Shown here: one piece after another, positions 1 to 5,287 of the stretch
Layout: each line of letters starts with the position of its first letter
How positions within the stretch are numbered: position 1 is the first letter of the stretch
Assembly (NCBI GenBank): GCA_030610025.1
Contig: JAUWSP010000235.1
Span: 1 to 5,287, forward strand
DNA: 5,287 nt
Reading direction: 5' to 3'
Source of the DNA: Acidobacteriota bacterium
Lineage (GTDB): Bacteria; Acidobacteriota; Thermoanaerobaculia; Multivoradales; JAHEKO01
Made by a program: the position numbers and the translations under genes
The notes under the pieces: generated by a model
What the model was told of the DNA's origin: nothing
What the model saw: only the letters and a program-made list of their open reading frames with translations
Database searches by the model: none

Positions 1-1
1 C

Positions 2-397
2 GACGAGGAGATCGAGGGGGACGGCGAGACGTCTACGGCAGCACCGGCCCCTCGAGATACCGGTTCCAGCCTCGTCGTGACGGACTGGGAAGAGAGATTC
101 AATGTCGATGAAAACTCGGTAGAGGTCGCCGGCTCCGTGCGCAACTCGGGGCGCAATCCTGCGACAAGTATCAGCCTCAGCGTGCTGCTCTACAGCGACT
201 CCGGCACTCTGCTCGGCAAGAGAGAGGCTCGCCTTGTCAAGGCGGCCCTCAATCCAGGCGAGAGCACCGGCTTCGTGGCCTCTTTCTCGAGCGGCTTGAC
301 CTTCTCGGATGCGAAATTCGACATCCAGAGCCGAGGCTTCCGAGCCCACGAAGCAGCCACCGAGGACGGAGAAGAAGTAGAACCGGAAGGGATTTAG
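2..397 (+). CDS. FxLYD-like domain protein, C-terminal part (5' end outside window)
   Basis: The reading frame is open from the left edge, so the true start lies upstream; the GTG at 77 is probably an internal valine. The visible 131 residues begin with an acidic and then Ala/Pro/Thr-rich linker (about residues 1-24). A compact beta-rich domain follows, with the pattern VEVAGSVRNSG, then VLLYSDSGTLLG, then LNPGESTGF. This spacing (G-x-V-x-N, aromatic-x-D-x-x-G, PGE) is typical of FxLYD-type extracytoplasmic domains, in which a beta-sandwich resists change in 'tone' between two secreted segments. The tail is acidic (EDGEEVEPEGI). Function is unknown. Secretion or membrane anchoring is likely for the family but cannot be seen because the N-terminus is missing. 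The gene ends 19 bp from the convergent stop of the FecR-domain gene, so it is not in that operon. Confidence is high that it is coding and moderate for the domain name. Confidence 0.72.
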   Translation, partial: DEEIEGDGETSTAAPAPRDTGSSLVVTDWEERFNVDENSVEVAGSVRNSGRNPATSISLSVLLYSDSGTLLGKREARLVKAALNPGESTGFVASFSSGLTFSDAKFDIQSRGFRAHEAATEDGEEVEPEGI

Positions 398-414
398 GGC
401 GCGAAGACGGCCCT
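396..414. terminator. short inverted repeat between convergent stops
   Basis: AGGGC (396-400) and GCCCT (410-414) form a perfect 5-bp GC-rich stem with a 9-nt loop, exactly in the gap between the convergent stop codons at 397 and 417. No T-run follows on either strand, so it is not a canonical intrinsic terminator. It could be a weak bidirectional end signal, or chance in GC-rich DNA. Confidence 0.2.
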
Positions 415-416
415 GC

Positions 417-1625
417 TCACTTGGCCGCAGCCGGTCCAGAGCCAGAGGCCTCTAACCCGGTAGCACTTGTAACGCGGAAGCGGCGCAACTCGCTCCAGGG
501 ACTCTGGATGCCGTTGGTATCGACGGCAGCGACTCGCCAGACAAAAGTGCCCTCTCCTTGCAGACCGACTTTGGCGGCTGTTTCCTGTCGGTCTTGCACG
601 TCGATCACATTGCGCACGAAGAAGCGGCTCGGAGCAACCTGCAGAGCGTAGCTCTCGGCACCGGAGACCGGTGACCAGGTCAGCACCAGCTCCGAATCAG
701 CATCCAGGAAGATCTCGAAGTTGTCCTCGGGAGCCATCAGGACAGGGGACATGGGTAGCGTCTCCGCTTTCGACAGCGTCCCTTCCGCCTGCACGACCTG
801 CTCGAGAGCCCCGACCTCACGACTCGTTCCATCCGCGGCAGCCACTACCATGCTGCCTTCGTAGGTCGCGAAACGGCCGACTTCCTCTTCCTCGTCGTAG
901 CTGATCAGCGCCGAAGTCTCCTCCCGTACGCTAGCCTCTGCCCCGGGCGTCGATACCCGGCTACCACTTTGGCCGGTACCCAGATTGACCCACCCGAATT
1001 CCAGGTTGATGGCTTGTTGTCGCGCGACTCCCGGGGCTGGTCGCGCCCGCCCTACCAGGATCACCGTATCGGGTCGCACCGTGTAGAGAGATCCATCCAC
1101 CGTCATGACTTCAGCCGACCCACCTGCCGAGGTCTTGACATAGTCCCCGGCGTTGAGCGACACGCGGCTGCGCGCCTTCTGCCACGGCCCTCTTTCCCCT
1201 CGGCGGAACTCGACTTCACCCTCGACGGCCACGAACATGGCCTCACCCTCCGGTCCGCGCAAACGCAATGCACTCAGAATAGAGGTCAACAGGGTGCGAC
1301 TTCGCTCGCCACTTCGGTAGGCCTCTTTCAACTCACCACTCGCGCGCCCGGCCTTCGCTTTCTCCAGGTGCTCGTTGGCCTGATCGTACTCGTCGCGATA
1401 GCTGTCGATGCCACCAGCCTCCCTGACCGTTTGCAACAGATCCTGAGCTTCCTGAATCACGGCCGCGACTTCCTTTTCCAGGACCATGCCTTCGACAAAC
1501 CGATAGCCCAGGTACCCGGCAGCCACCAGCACGACGACAATCACGGCAAAGCCCCACCCCTTGATGGCCTCGCCGGAAATCGTGTACCAGTCGTAGCTTT
1601 TGGGTCGTTTCTTTTTGTCGGTCAC
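417..1625 (-). CDS. Membrane-anchored FecR-domain protein with C-terminal fibronectin-like domain
   Basis: This is a 402-residue protein. The GTG start is forced: an in-frame TGA lies just upstream, and the next Met is residue 47, beyond the membrane segment. A TGAGG (1636-1640) sits 10 nt before it. Residues 1-23 are basic (KKKRPK), residues about 24-44 form one hydrophobic helix (VIVVVLVAAGYLGY), so the topology should be N-in with the bulk in the periplasm. Residues about 45-120 are charged and helical, possibly coiled coil. Residues about 128-290 look like a FecR domain (VEGEVEFRRG...W, then LNAGDYVKTSAGGSAEV, and later the VSTPGAEASVREETSALI strand pattern). Residues about 293-387 look like a fibronectin/Ig-type domain (LTWSPVSGAESYALQVA, FVWRVAAVD). 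The tail is Ala/Gly-rich. Unlike the classic FecR anti-sigma regulator it has no visible cytoplasmic anti-sigma domain, and no ECF sigma gene is nearby. A structural or sensory envelope role is inferred. It follows the response regulator by 57 bp on the same strand. Confidence 0.85.
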   Translation of the reverse strand: MTDKKKRPKSYDWYTISGEAIKGWGFAVIVVVLVAAGYLGYRFVEGMVLEKEVAAVIQEAQDLLQTVREAGGIDSYRDEYDQANEHLEKAKAGRASGELKEAYRSGERSRTLLTSILSALRLRGPEGEAMFVAVEGEVEFRRGERGPWQKARSRVSLNAGDYVKTSAGGSAEVMTVDGSLYTVRPDTVILVGRARPAPGVARQQAINLEFGWVNLGTGQSGSRVSTPGAEASVREETSALISYDEEEEVGRFATYEGSMVVAAADGTSREVGALEQVVQAEGTLSKAETLPMSPVLMAPEDNFEIFLDADSELVLTWSPVSGAESYALQVAPSRFFVRNVIDVQDRQETAAKVGLQGEGTFVWRVAAVDTNGIQSPWSELRRFRVTSATGLEASGSGPAAAK

Positions 1626-1666
1626 CGGAAAGCAGCCTCAATTCGACCGCATTACGAGGTTTCAGC

Positions 1667-1675
1667 AATATAGCA
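1667..1675 (-). promoter_or_regulatory. possible extended -10 promoter upstream of the FecR-domain gene
   Basis: On the minus strand the gap between the response-regulator stop and the FecR-protein start contains TGCTATATT, an extended -10 (TGn followed by TATATT, five of six to TATAAT). It ends 41 nt before the GTG, which would give a leader of about 35 nt that includes the TGAGG ribosome site. The hexamer 17 bp upstream (CAGCCG) is not a -35 match, so the call rests on the extended -10 alone. It would let the FecR protein be expressed apart from selA and the regulator. Confidence 0.3.
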
Positions 1676-1682
1676 GAGGCGC

Positions 1683-2996
1683 TCACTCTCGGCTGCGATA
1701 TTCGGGATAGCCCGCCAGATCGTGCTCCTTGATCCGCCGCAGGAGCGTGCGGTAGCTCATATTCAGGTACTGGGCGGCTCGGTGCTTGTCGCCGTCACTC
1801 TGCTCGAGAGCGTCACAGATACGCTGCCGCTCGCTGCTGCCGCTTTCGGCCAACAGGAGGTTCCTCAGCTCCGCGGCCACGAGGCGAGGACCCTCGCCGA
1901 CGATCATGGCCCTTTCGAGGACATTGGCCAGTTGCCGTACATTCCCGGGCCATTCTTGGCTCTCGAGCAGGCTCGCAGCCTCTTTGGCCAGCATCCGGGG
2001 CGCCAATCCCTGCCTGGTCGCGATCTCCTCGAGCAGGTGCTGTGCCAGCAACGGGATATCGCTGGCCCGGTCCCTGAGCGGCGGCAGCTCGATCGGGAAG
2101 ACCTCGAGGCGGTAGTACAGGTCATCTCTGAATCCACCCGTCTCGACCATCGATCGCAGGTCTCGGTTCGTAGCTGCCACCAAGCGGACGTCGGCTTTGA
2201 GCGATCGTGAGCTCCCGACCCGCTCGAAGGTTCGCTCCTCCAGGACACGCAGAACCTTGCTTTGGGTAGCCAGGGGCAGCTCTCCGATCTCGTCCAACAG
2301 CAAGGTGCCGCCGTGAGCAGCCTCGAAACGTCCAACCTGTCGCCGATGGGCACCCGTGAAGGCGCCCTTCTCGTGGCCGAACAGCTCGTTCTCCAGAAGG
2401 GTCTCGGGAATGGCAGCGCAGTTGACGCCCACGAAAGGCCCCTCTTTCCGCGATGAGAGCCCGTGCAGGGCGCGAGCGAAAAGCTCCTTCCCGGTGCCGC
2501 TTTCGCCCGTGAGGAGCACCGTACTTTCGGTCTTGGCCACCCGCTCCAGAAGCCGCAAGGCGGTACGCACGGTCGGATGGCGGCCGACGATGGTCGGTCC
2601 CCCAGGCAACCGGAAGACCGAGCTTTCTGGGTCTTCCCCAAGCAGAGACTCCATGAGCTCGAAGAGATCCTCGATCTCGACCGGCTTTTCCAGGAAGTCC
2701 GCTGCGCCCAGCTTCATCGCTTCCACTGCGGTTCCGACGGTTCCGAACGCCGTAAGGACCACTACGGGAACTCGAGGCTGCGTCTCTCGAGAAGCTCTCA
2801 GCACCTCGATTCCAGACATCCCGGGGAGCTTGAGATCGGTCAAGACGAGGTCGAAGGACCCTTGGGCCAGCTTCTGCGTCGCCTGCTCACCGTCCGCACA
2901 GGCCGTCACTTTGTAGCCCTCCTCTTGCAGGGCTCGCTCGAGCATGCGGCGGAGTGAGTCCCGATCCTCCACCACCAGGATGTGGGCCGAAGGCAT
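1683..2996 (-). CDS. Sigma-54-dependent response regulator, NtrC family (REC - AAA+ - Fis-type HTH)
   Basis: This is a full-length 437-residue NtrC-type activator. The receiver domain (about 4-120) has the acidic pair E10/D11, the phospho-acceptor D54 (LVLTDLKLPGMSG), T82 and K104 (LEKP), so it should be phosphorylated by a histidine kinase. The AAA+ domain (about 135-365) has Walker A GESGTGKE (164-171), an intact sigma-54 contact loop GAFTGA (211-216), Walker B TLLLDEIGE (231-239) and the ATNRDL sensor segment (275-280). The Fis-type helix-turn-helix covers about 393-427 (DKHRAAQYLNMSYRTLLRRI). It should bind an upstream enhancer and remodel RNA polymerase-sigma-54. The ATG start is the first after an in-frame TAG 12 nt upstream; the ribosome site is poor (AAGGG, 12 nt away). 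No partner kinase lies in the window, so it appears as an orphan. It sits 58 bp after selA and 57 bp before the FecR-protein gene. Targets are unknown. Confidence 0.96.
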   Translation of the reverse strand: MPSAHILVVEDRDSLRRMLERALQEEGYKVTACADGEQATQKLAQGSFDLVLTDLKLPGMSGIEVLRASRETQPRVPVVVLTAFGTVGTAVEAMKLGAADFLEKPVEIEDLFELMESLLGEDPESSVFRLPGGPTIVGRHPTVRTALRLLERVAKTESTVLLTGESGTGKELFARALHGLSSRKEGPFVGVNCAAIPETLLENELFGHEKGAFTGAHRRQVGRFEAAHGGTLLLDEIGELPLATQSKVLRVLEERTFERVGSSRSLKADVRLVAATNRDLRSMVETGGFRDDLYYRLEVFPIELPPLRDRASDIPLLAQHLLEEIATRQGLAPRMLAKEAASLLESQEWPGNVRQLANVLERAMIVGEGPRLVAAELRNLLLAESGSSERQRICDALEQSDGDKHRAAQYLNMSYRTLLRRIKEHDLAGYPEYRSRE

Positions 2997-3002
2997 GGCT
3001 CG

Positions 3003-3008
3003 ATTCTA
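3003..3008 (-). promoter_or_regulatory. weak -10-like TAGAAT upstream of the response regulator
   Basis: In the 58-bp gap after selA, TAGAAT precedes the regulator ATG by 6 nt; it is also the in-frame stop that fixes the start. The same TAGAATCG octamer occurs in front of selA. No good -35 is seen, and as a promoter it would give a leaderless message, so it may be chance. The gap also holds the 8-bp palindrome CTTCGAAG (3011-3018). I see no sigma-54 (GG-N10-GC) site here. Confidence 0.12.
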
Positions 3009-3054
3009 CCCTTCGAAGAACACCGGAAAGTATGAGGTATTCGACCTTACGTCT

Positions 3055-4419
3055 TCAGGCCGCGAGTGCTGCCCCGACCGCGGTGGCCAGAAGCAGGTCG
3101 TCTTCTGGATCGACGGTCCGGAGGTCCAAGATCAGACGCCCTTCGCGGATATAGCCCACGACCGGGGGATCTCCCTGGCGCAACCTGTACAGCAGCTCCG
3201 AATCTCCTGGCAGAGCCAGCGCCTCTCCAGGTATCGGTCGCTCAGGAGCCGCTCCACCACCTACGAAGGCCTCGGCCTCGACGATGTCGACCCCCAGTTT
3301 CTCGGCCAACCCCTTCAGGCGACGTCGATGCACGGCCCTGTCTACCCACAGTCGATCCAAGGGCAAGGGGCCCTGCGCCAGATGACAGCGAAGTACCGCT
3401 TCCAATGAGGCGTACGCTGCGCGATCGGGTCTCAAGGCCCTGTACAGGGGATGTCGACGACAGCGGTGGACGAGCTCCGCGGTGCCGACCAGTAGGCCGG
3501 CTTGCGGCCCACCGAGCAGCTTGTCTCCGCTGCTACAGACCAGGTCCACTCCCAAGCCGATGAGCTCCTTGACGCTTTCATGCCCCTGCAGCTGGGGTGC
3601 GAGGTGGGGTCGAAGCAGTCCGCTTCCCTCATCCACCGCCAACGGCAATCCGCGGTGGCGAGCCAGTGACACCAGATCAGCGGCTCCGGCGCTCGCTACG
3701 AAGCCCGACATGCGGTAGTTGCTGGGGTGCACCTTGAGGAGAAGGGCCGTTTCGAGGCCGATGGCCTGCTCATAGTCGTCGATCCGGGTGCGATTGGTGG
3801 TACCCACCTCGACCAACCGCGCCCCGGCGGCTCGCAGAATGTCGGGAACCCGGAATGATCCCCCGATCTCGACCAACTCGCCACGGGAAACGACGACCTC
3901 TCGATCCCTGGCCAACGTAGCCAGCACCAGGACCAACGCACCGGCGTTGTTGTTCGCCACCAGCGCCGCTTCGGCCCCCGTCAGCGTCGTCAAGAGGCGC
4001 TCGGTACGTCGGTTCCTTTCGCTCCTGCGCCCGGACTCCAGGTCGAACTCCAGGTCGCAGTAGGCATTGAGCAGACCCGGCAGTCGGGCAGCCACGTCGC
4101 GTGGCAAGGGTGCCCTTCCGAGGTTCGTGTGAAGCAGTATCCCCGTCGCATTGAGGACCCGCCTCAGCTCGGAGCCGACACCCTCACGCAAAGTGGCTAC
4201 CACCCTTTGAATCAGCTCACCGACAACCGCCTTCAGCTCTTCTTTGCCTCCAGGGGTGTCGGTGGCAAGCTGCCGACGGAGGCTGTCGAGCTCGCACCTC
4301 ACCTGTTGGCGCACCAGTTCTCTCCCGTATAATGCAACGAGAGCCTCGATCTCGGGGTCTGCCAGCAGGCGGTCGACCGCAGGGAGCTGTCGGCGTATGT
4401 CCGAAGATTCCGTCACCAT
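3055..4419 (-). CDS. selA: L-seryl-tRNA(Sec) selenium transferase SelA
   Basis: SelA is a cytoplasmic PLP enzyme that converts Ser-tRNA(Sec) to Sec-tRNA(Sec) using selenophosphate, the last step before SelB-directed selenocysteine insertion. At 454 residues it has full family length (E. coli SelA is about 463). Family landmarks appear in order: an N-terminal helical tRNA-binding region with QLPAVDRLL (11-19); NATGILLHTNLGRAPL (90-105); YCDLEFDLESGRRSERN (120-136); TGAEAALVANNNAGA (147-161); VVVSRGELVEIGGSFRVPDI (175-194); EVGTTNRT (204-211); the PLP-binding lysine K300 in SSGDKLLGGPQAG; and the C-terminal PPVVGYIREGRLILDLRTV segment (418-436). The ATG at 4419 is preceded by an excellent GGGAGGG 7 nt upstream and by an in-frame TAG; a GTG is the second codon. 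It heads a minus-strand series with the regulator and FecR-protein genes. selB, often the next gene, is absent here. Early TTA and AGA codons (residues 30 and 33) overlap a plus-strand promoter-like signal. Confidence 0.97.
   Translation of the reverse strand: MVTESSDIRRQLPAVDRLLADPEIEALVALYGRELVRQQVRCELDSLRRQLATDTPGGKEELKAVVGELIQRVVATLREGVGSELRRVLNATGILLHTNLGRAPLPRDVAARLPGLLNAYCDLEFDLESGRRSERNRRTERLLTTLTGAEAALVANNNAGALVLVLATLARDREVVVSRGELVEIGGSFRVPDILRAAGARLVEVGTTNRTRIDDYEQAIGLETALLLKVHPSNYRMSGFVASAGAADLVSLARHRGLPLAVDEGSGLLRPHLAPQLQGHESVKELIGLGVDLVCSSGDKLLGGPQAGLLVGTAELVHRCRRHPLYRALRPDRAAYASLEAVLRCHLAQGPLPLDRLWVDRAVHRRRLKGLAEKLGVDIVEAEAFVGGGAAPERPIPGEALALPGDSELLYRLRQGDPPVVGYIREGRLILDLRTVDPEDDLLLATAVGAALAA
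4306..4333 (+). promoter_or_regulatory. sigma-70-type promoter candidate for the divergent small gene, inside selA
   Basis: On the plus strand TTGGCG (4306-4311, four of six to TTGACA) is followed after 16 bp by a perfect TATAAT (4328-4333). The next plus-strand gene starts at 4453, so transcription from about 4340 would give a leader of roughly 113 nt, antisense to the first codons of selA. On the selA strand the TATAAT is encoded by a TTA leucine codon and a TAC codon, and an AGA arginine codon follows; TTA and AGA are unusual choices in such GC-rich DNA. No better promoter is seen in the 33-bp gap. Confidence 0.42.
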
Positions 4420-4426
4420 GTCACGT

Positions 4427-4433
4427 CCCTCCC
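4427..4433 (-). promoter_or_regulatory. strong ribosome binding site of selA
   Basis: GGGAGGG on the minus strand lies 7 nt before the ATG at 4419 and decides the selA start. A TAGAAT (4435-4440) just upstream resembles a -10 element, but it lacks a matching -35 and would start the message inside or next to this site, so I do not call it a promoter. Confidence 0.6.
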
Positions 4434-4452
4434 GATTCTAGCCCGGATTTCC

Positions 4453-5004
4453 ATGATCGAATCCCAAGCTCCCAGCGAGCAAGACGAAGCTCTGCAGAGA
4501 CTGGATCGAGACCTGAAGCGCTTCAAGATCGATTTCGAGCGCTTCCTCAGCGGTAACCTCGCAACTCCGCCGGATCAACTCCGTCAGAATCTTCAGAAGC
4601 AGATCCAGTACCTGCGAATGGAGCGGCTCAAGTCCGTATCACAGCGATTCCAACTCAATACTCTGGAAGCTCGTTTCAACACCCTCTGGGTCCAATTCAA
4701 CCGTCGCCTTCGCGAGCAGGAGGAAGGAGGGGGAAGTCGCGAAGCCCCGATTCTGGCCGAGGTGAAGATCGACACCGAAGAAGGTGTCGTCATTGCCGGA
4801 ACAGCAGACAAAGAGGCCGTTCGCGCCTTGTACGATGATCTTTACGGAGGATCAGGGCGGGGCAAGAAGACCGATTTCGACAGCTTTCAGGCACACCTCG
4901 AAAAGCAGACCGCAAAGATCCGGAGCAAGACCGGCTGCAGCCAGGTTCGGTTCCGCATCACCTCCGACGACGGGGAGCTGAAGCTCAAAGCCAAACCAGA
5001 GTGA
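4453..5004 (+). CDS. Small helical protein resembling the MXAN_5187 C-terminal domain family
   Basis: This is a 183-residue soluble, highly charged protein with no signal peptide or membrane segment. Residues about 1-92 are predicted helical by composition (LQRLDRDLKRFKIDFERFL, LRQNLQKQIQYLRMERLKSVSQRFQLNTLEARFNTLWVQ is summarised by heptad-like Leu/Ile/Phe spacing), with a GGG linker at 92-94. Residues about 118-183 have the pattern of the MXAN_5187 C-terminal domain: a paired LYDDLY, the helix FQAHLEKQTAKIRSKTGC, and a final strand VRFRI...GELKLKAKP. The name is from recollection of the family pattern; no biochemical function is known to me. The ATG has only a weak GGA 5 nt upstream. The gene diverges from selA across 33 bp, and the best promoter candidate lies inside selA. 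It ends 60 bp from a convergent gene. Coding status is firm; function is unknown. Confidence 0.82.
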   Translation: MIESQAPSEQDEALQRLDRDLKRFKIDFERFLSGNLATPPDQLRQNLQKQIQYLRMERLKSVSQRFQLNTLEARFNTLWVQFNRRLREQEEGGGSREAPILAEVKIDTEEGVVIAGTADKEAVRALYDDLYGGSGRGKKTDFDSFQAHLEKQTAKIRSKTGCSQVRFRITSDDGELKLKAKPE

Positions 5005-5013
5005 CCACGCTCC

Positions 5014-5045
5014 CTTCCTGGGGTCGATCCCATCCCCCCGGGAAG
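5014..5045. terminator. hairpin between convergent genes, no U-tract
   Basis: CTTCCTGGGG (5014-5023) pairs with CCCCGGGAAG (5036-5045) as a 10-bp stem with one T-G wobble and a 12-nt loop. It lies wholly within the 60-bp gap between the stop at 5004 (plus) and the stop at 5065 (minus), so it could end transcription from both sides. Neither strand has a T-run after the stem, so it is a non-canonical terminator candidate or an RNA 3'-end stabiliser. Confidence 0.4.
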
Positions 5046-5064
5046 CTCGAACCCAACGATCCGC

Positions 5065-5287
5065 TCAACCAGGGTTGCGCCTCAGCTCCAGTCCCGTCAC
5101 CAGAGCGGTGGGAGACCCGATCATTCCCGACCAGGGCTCGAACTCGAGGTCTCGTGCAACGCCCTGGATTCCGTGCAGCCAGGAGCTGATGCTGCCCGTG
5201 AGCCAGGCCCCGGCCACAGGCGTCGCAGCCCGGCCCTGGCGCAAAGCGAAGCCACAAACCGGCAACTGGAATCTGTCTTGCTCCAGA
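5065..5287 (-). CDS. TldD/PmbA-family metallopeptidase-like protein, C-terminal end (5' part outside window)
   Basis: The frame is open from the right edge to the TGA at 5065-5067, giving 73 complete codons. The visible tail fits the C-terminal domain of the TldD/PmbA family: a strand pair like CGFALRQGRAATPVAGAWLTG (family pattern: GF-x-x-x-x-G-x-x-x-x-PV-x-x-x-x-x-G), the helix SISSWLHGIQGVARDLEF (family: N-x-x-D-M-x-x-I-x-x-V-G-x-D), then MIGSPTALVTGLELRRN (family: GSPS-x-L-I-x-x-L-x-V-x-G). TldD and PmbA together form a protease that trims unfolded or modified peptides. The metal-binding HExxxH region belongs to TldD and lies further upstream, so I cannot say which partner this is; the PmbA side is favoured for the ending. 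A TTG at 5265 is an internal leucine, not the start. It converges with the small helical protein gene. Confidence 0.68.
   Translation of the reverse strand, partial: LEQDRFQLPVCGFALRQGRAATPVAGAWLTGSISSWLHGIQGVARDLEFEPWSGMIGSPTALVTGLELRRNPG

Noticed and set aside
77..79. GTG at 77 as the start of a 106-residue protein
   Set aside because: The frame is open to the left edge with a plausible acidic linker, and no ribosome site precedes the GTG.
969..1673. 234-codon plus-strand open frame antisense to the FecR-protein gene
   Set aside because: Its translation is rich in Arg/His/Pro/Ser with no domain pattern, and it is fully covered by a well-supported minus-strand gene; long antisense frames are expected in GC-rich coding DNA.
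1626..1682. Sigma-54 promoter in the gap before the FecR-protein gene
   Set aside because: A TTGC occurs on the minus strand, but the bases at the required GG position 10 nt upstream are CT, so the -24/-12 pattern fails.
1722..2957. Several plus- and minus-strand frames overlapping the response regulator (up to 245 codons)
   Set aside because: They are shadows of a gene with complete catalytic motifs; none shows family features or its own ribosome site.
417..4419. In-frame TGA read as selenocysteine in genes next to selA
   Set aside because: All three minus-strand genes end at natural C-termini; no conserved family sequence continues beyond their TGA stops.
4985..5257. Minus-strand 90-codon frame overlapping the right-edge gene
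   Set aside because: The neighbouring frame ending at 5065 gives a protein tail matching the TldD/PmbA pattern and stays open to the edge; this frame would also run into the 3' end of the 4453-5004 gene.
5265..5265. TTG at 5265 as a start codon for a 66-residue protein
   Set aside because: The frame continues upstream to the window edge (LEQDRFQ precedes it) and the product looks like the C-terminus of a longer protein.

Overview
The window is a compact, GC-rich stretch (roughly 60% G+C by eye) of ordinary chromosomal type. No mobile element, RNA gene or CRISPR array was seen. It holds six genes, two of them cut by the window edges. The gene content (selA, an NtrC-family sigma-54 activator, a membrane-anchored FecR-domain protein, a protein resembling the MXAN_5187 C-terminal family, and a TldD/PmbA tail) points to a GC-rich Gram-negative bacterium of the Myxococcota, Desulfobacterota or Acidobacteriota kind. 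This is inference from families; no taxon-specific marker is present.

Layout. On the left, the 3' end of a plus-strand gene with an FxLYD-like beta-sandwich ends at 397, tail to tail with a three-gene minus-strand series. Read in the direction of transcription, that series is selA (4419 to 3055), a sigma-54-dependent response regulator (2996 to 1683) and a FecR/fibronectin-like envelope protein (1625 to 417). The gaps are 58 and 57 bp, so co-transcription is possible but not tight. A small helical protein gene (4453-5004, plus) diverges from selA across only 33 bp. It converges at 5004 with the 3' end of a minus-strand gene that resembles the C-terminus of TldD/PmbA peptidases (5065 to the right edge).

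How the genes may work together. SelA makes Sec-tRNA and implies that the organism uses selenocysteine; no selB, selD or SECIS-type element is visible here. The response regulator has every residue needed for phosphorylation, ATP hydrolysis and sigma-54 contact, but no histidine kinase lies in the window. The FecR-domain protein is anchored in the inner membrane with its bulk outside the cytoplasm, so regulator and FecR protein may form an envelope-related pair; this is inference from adjacency. The most notable non-coding signal is a perfect TATAAT with a fair -35 element on the plus strand inside the 5' part of selA. It is well placed to drive the divergent small gene and would make its leader antisense to the start of selA.
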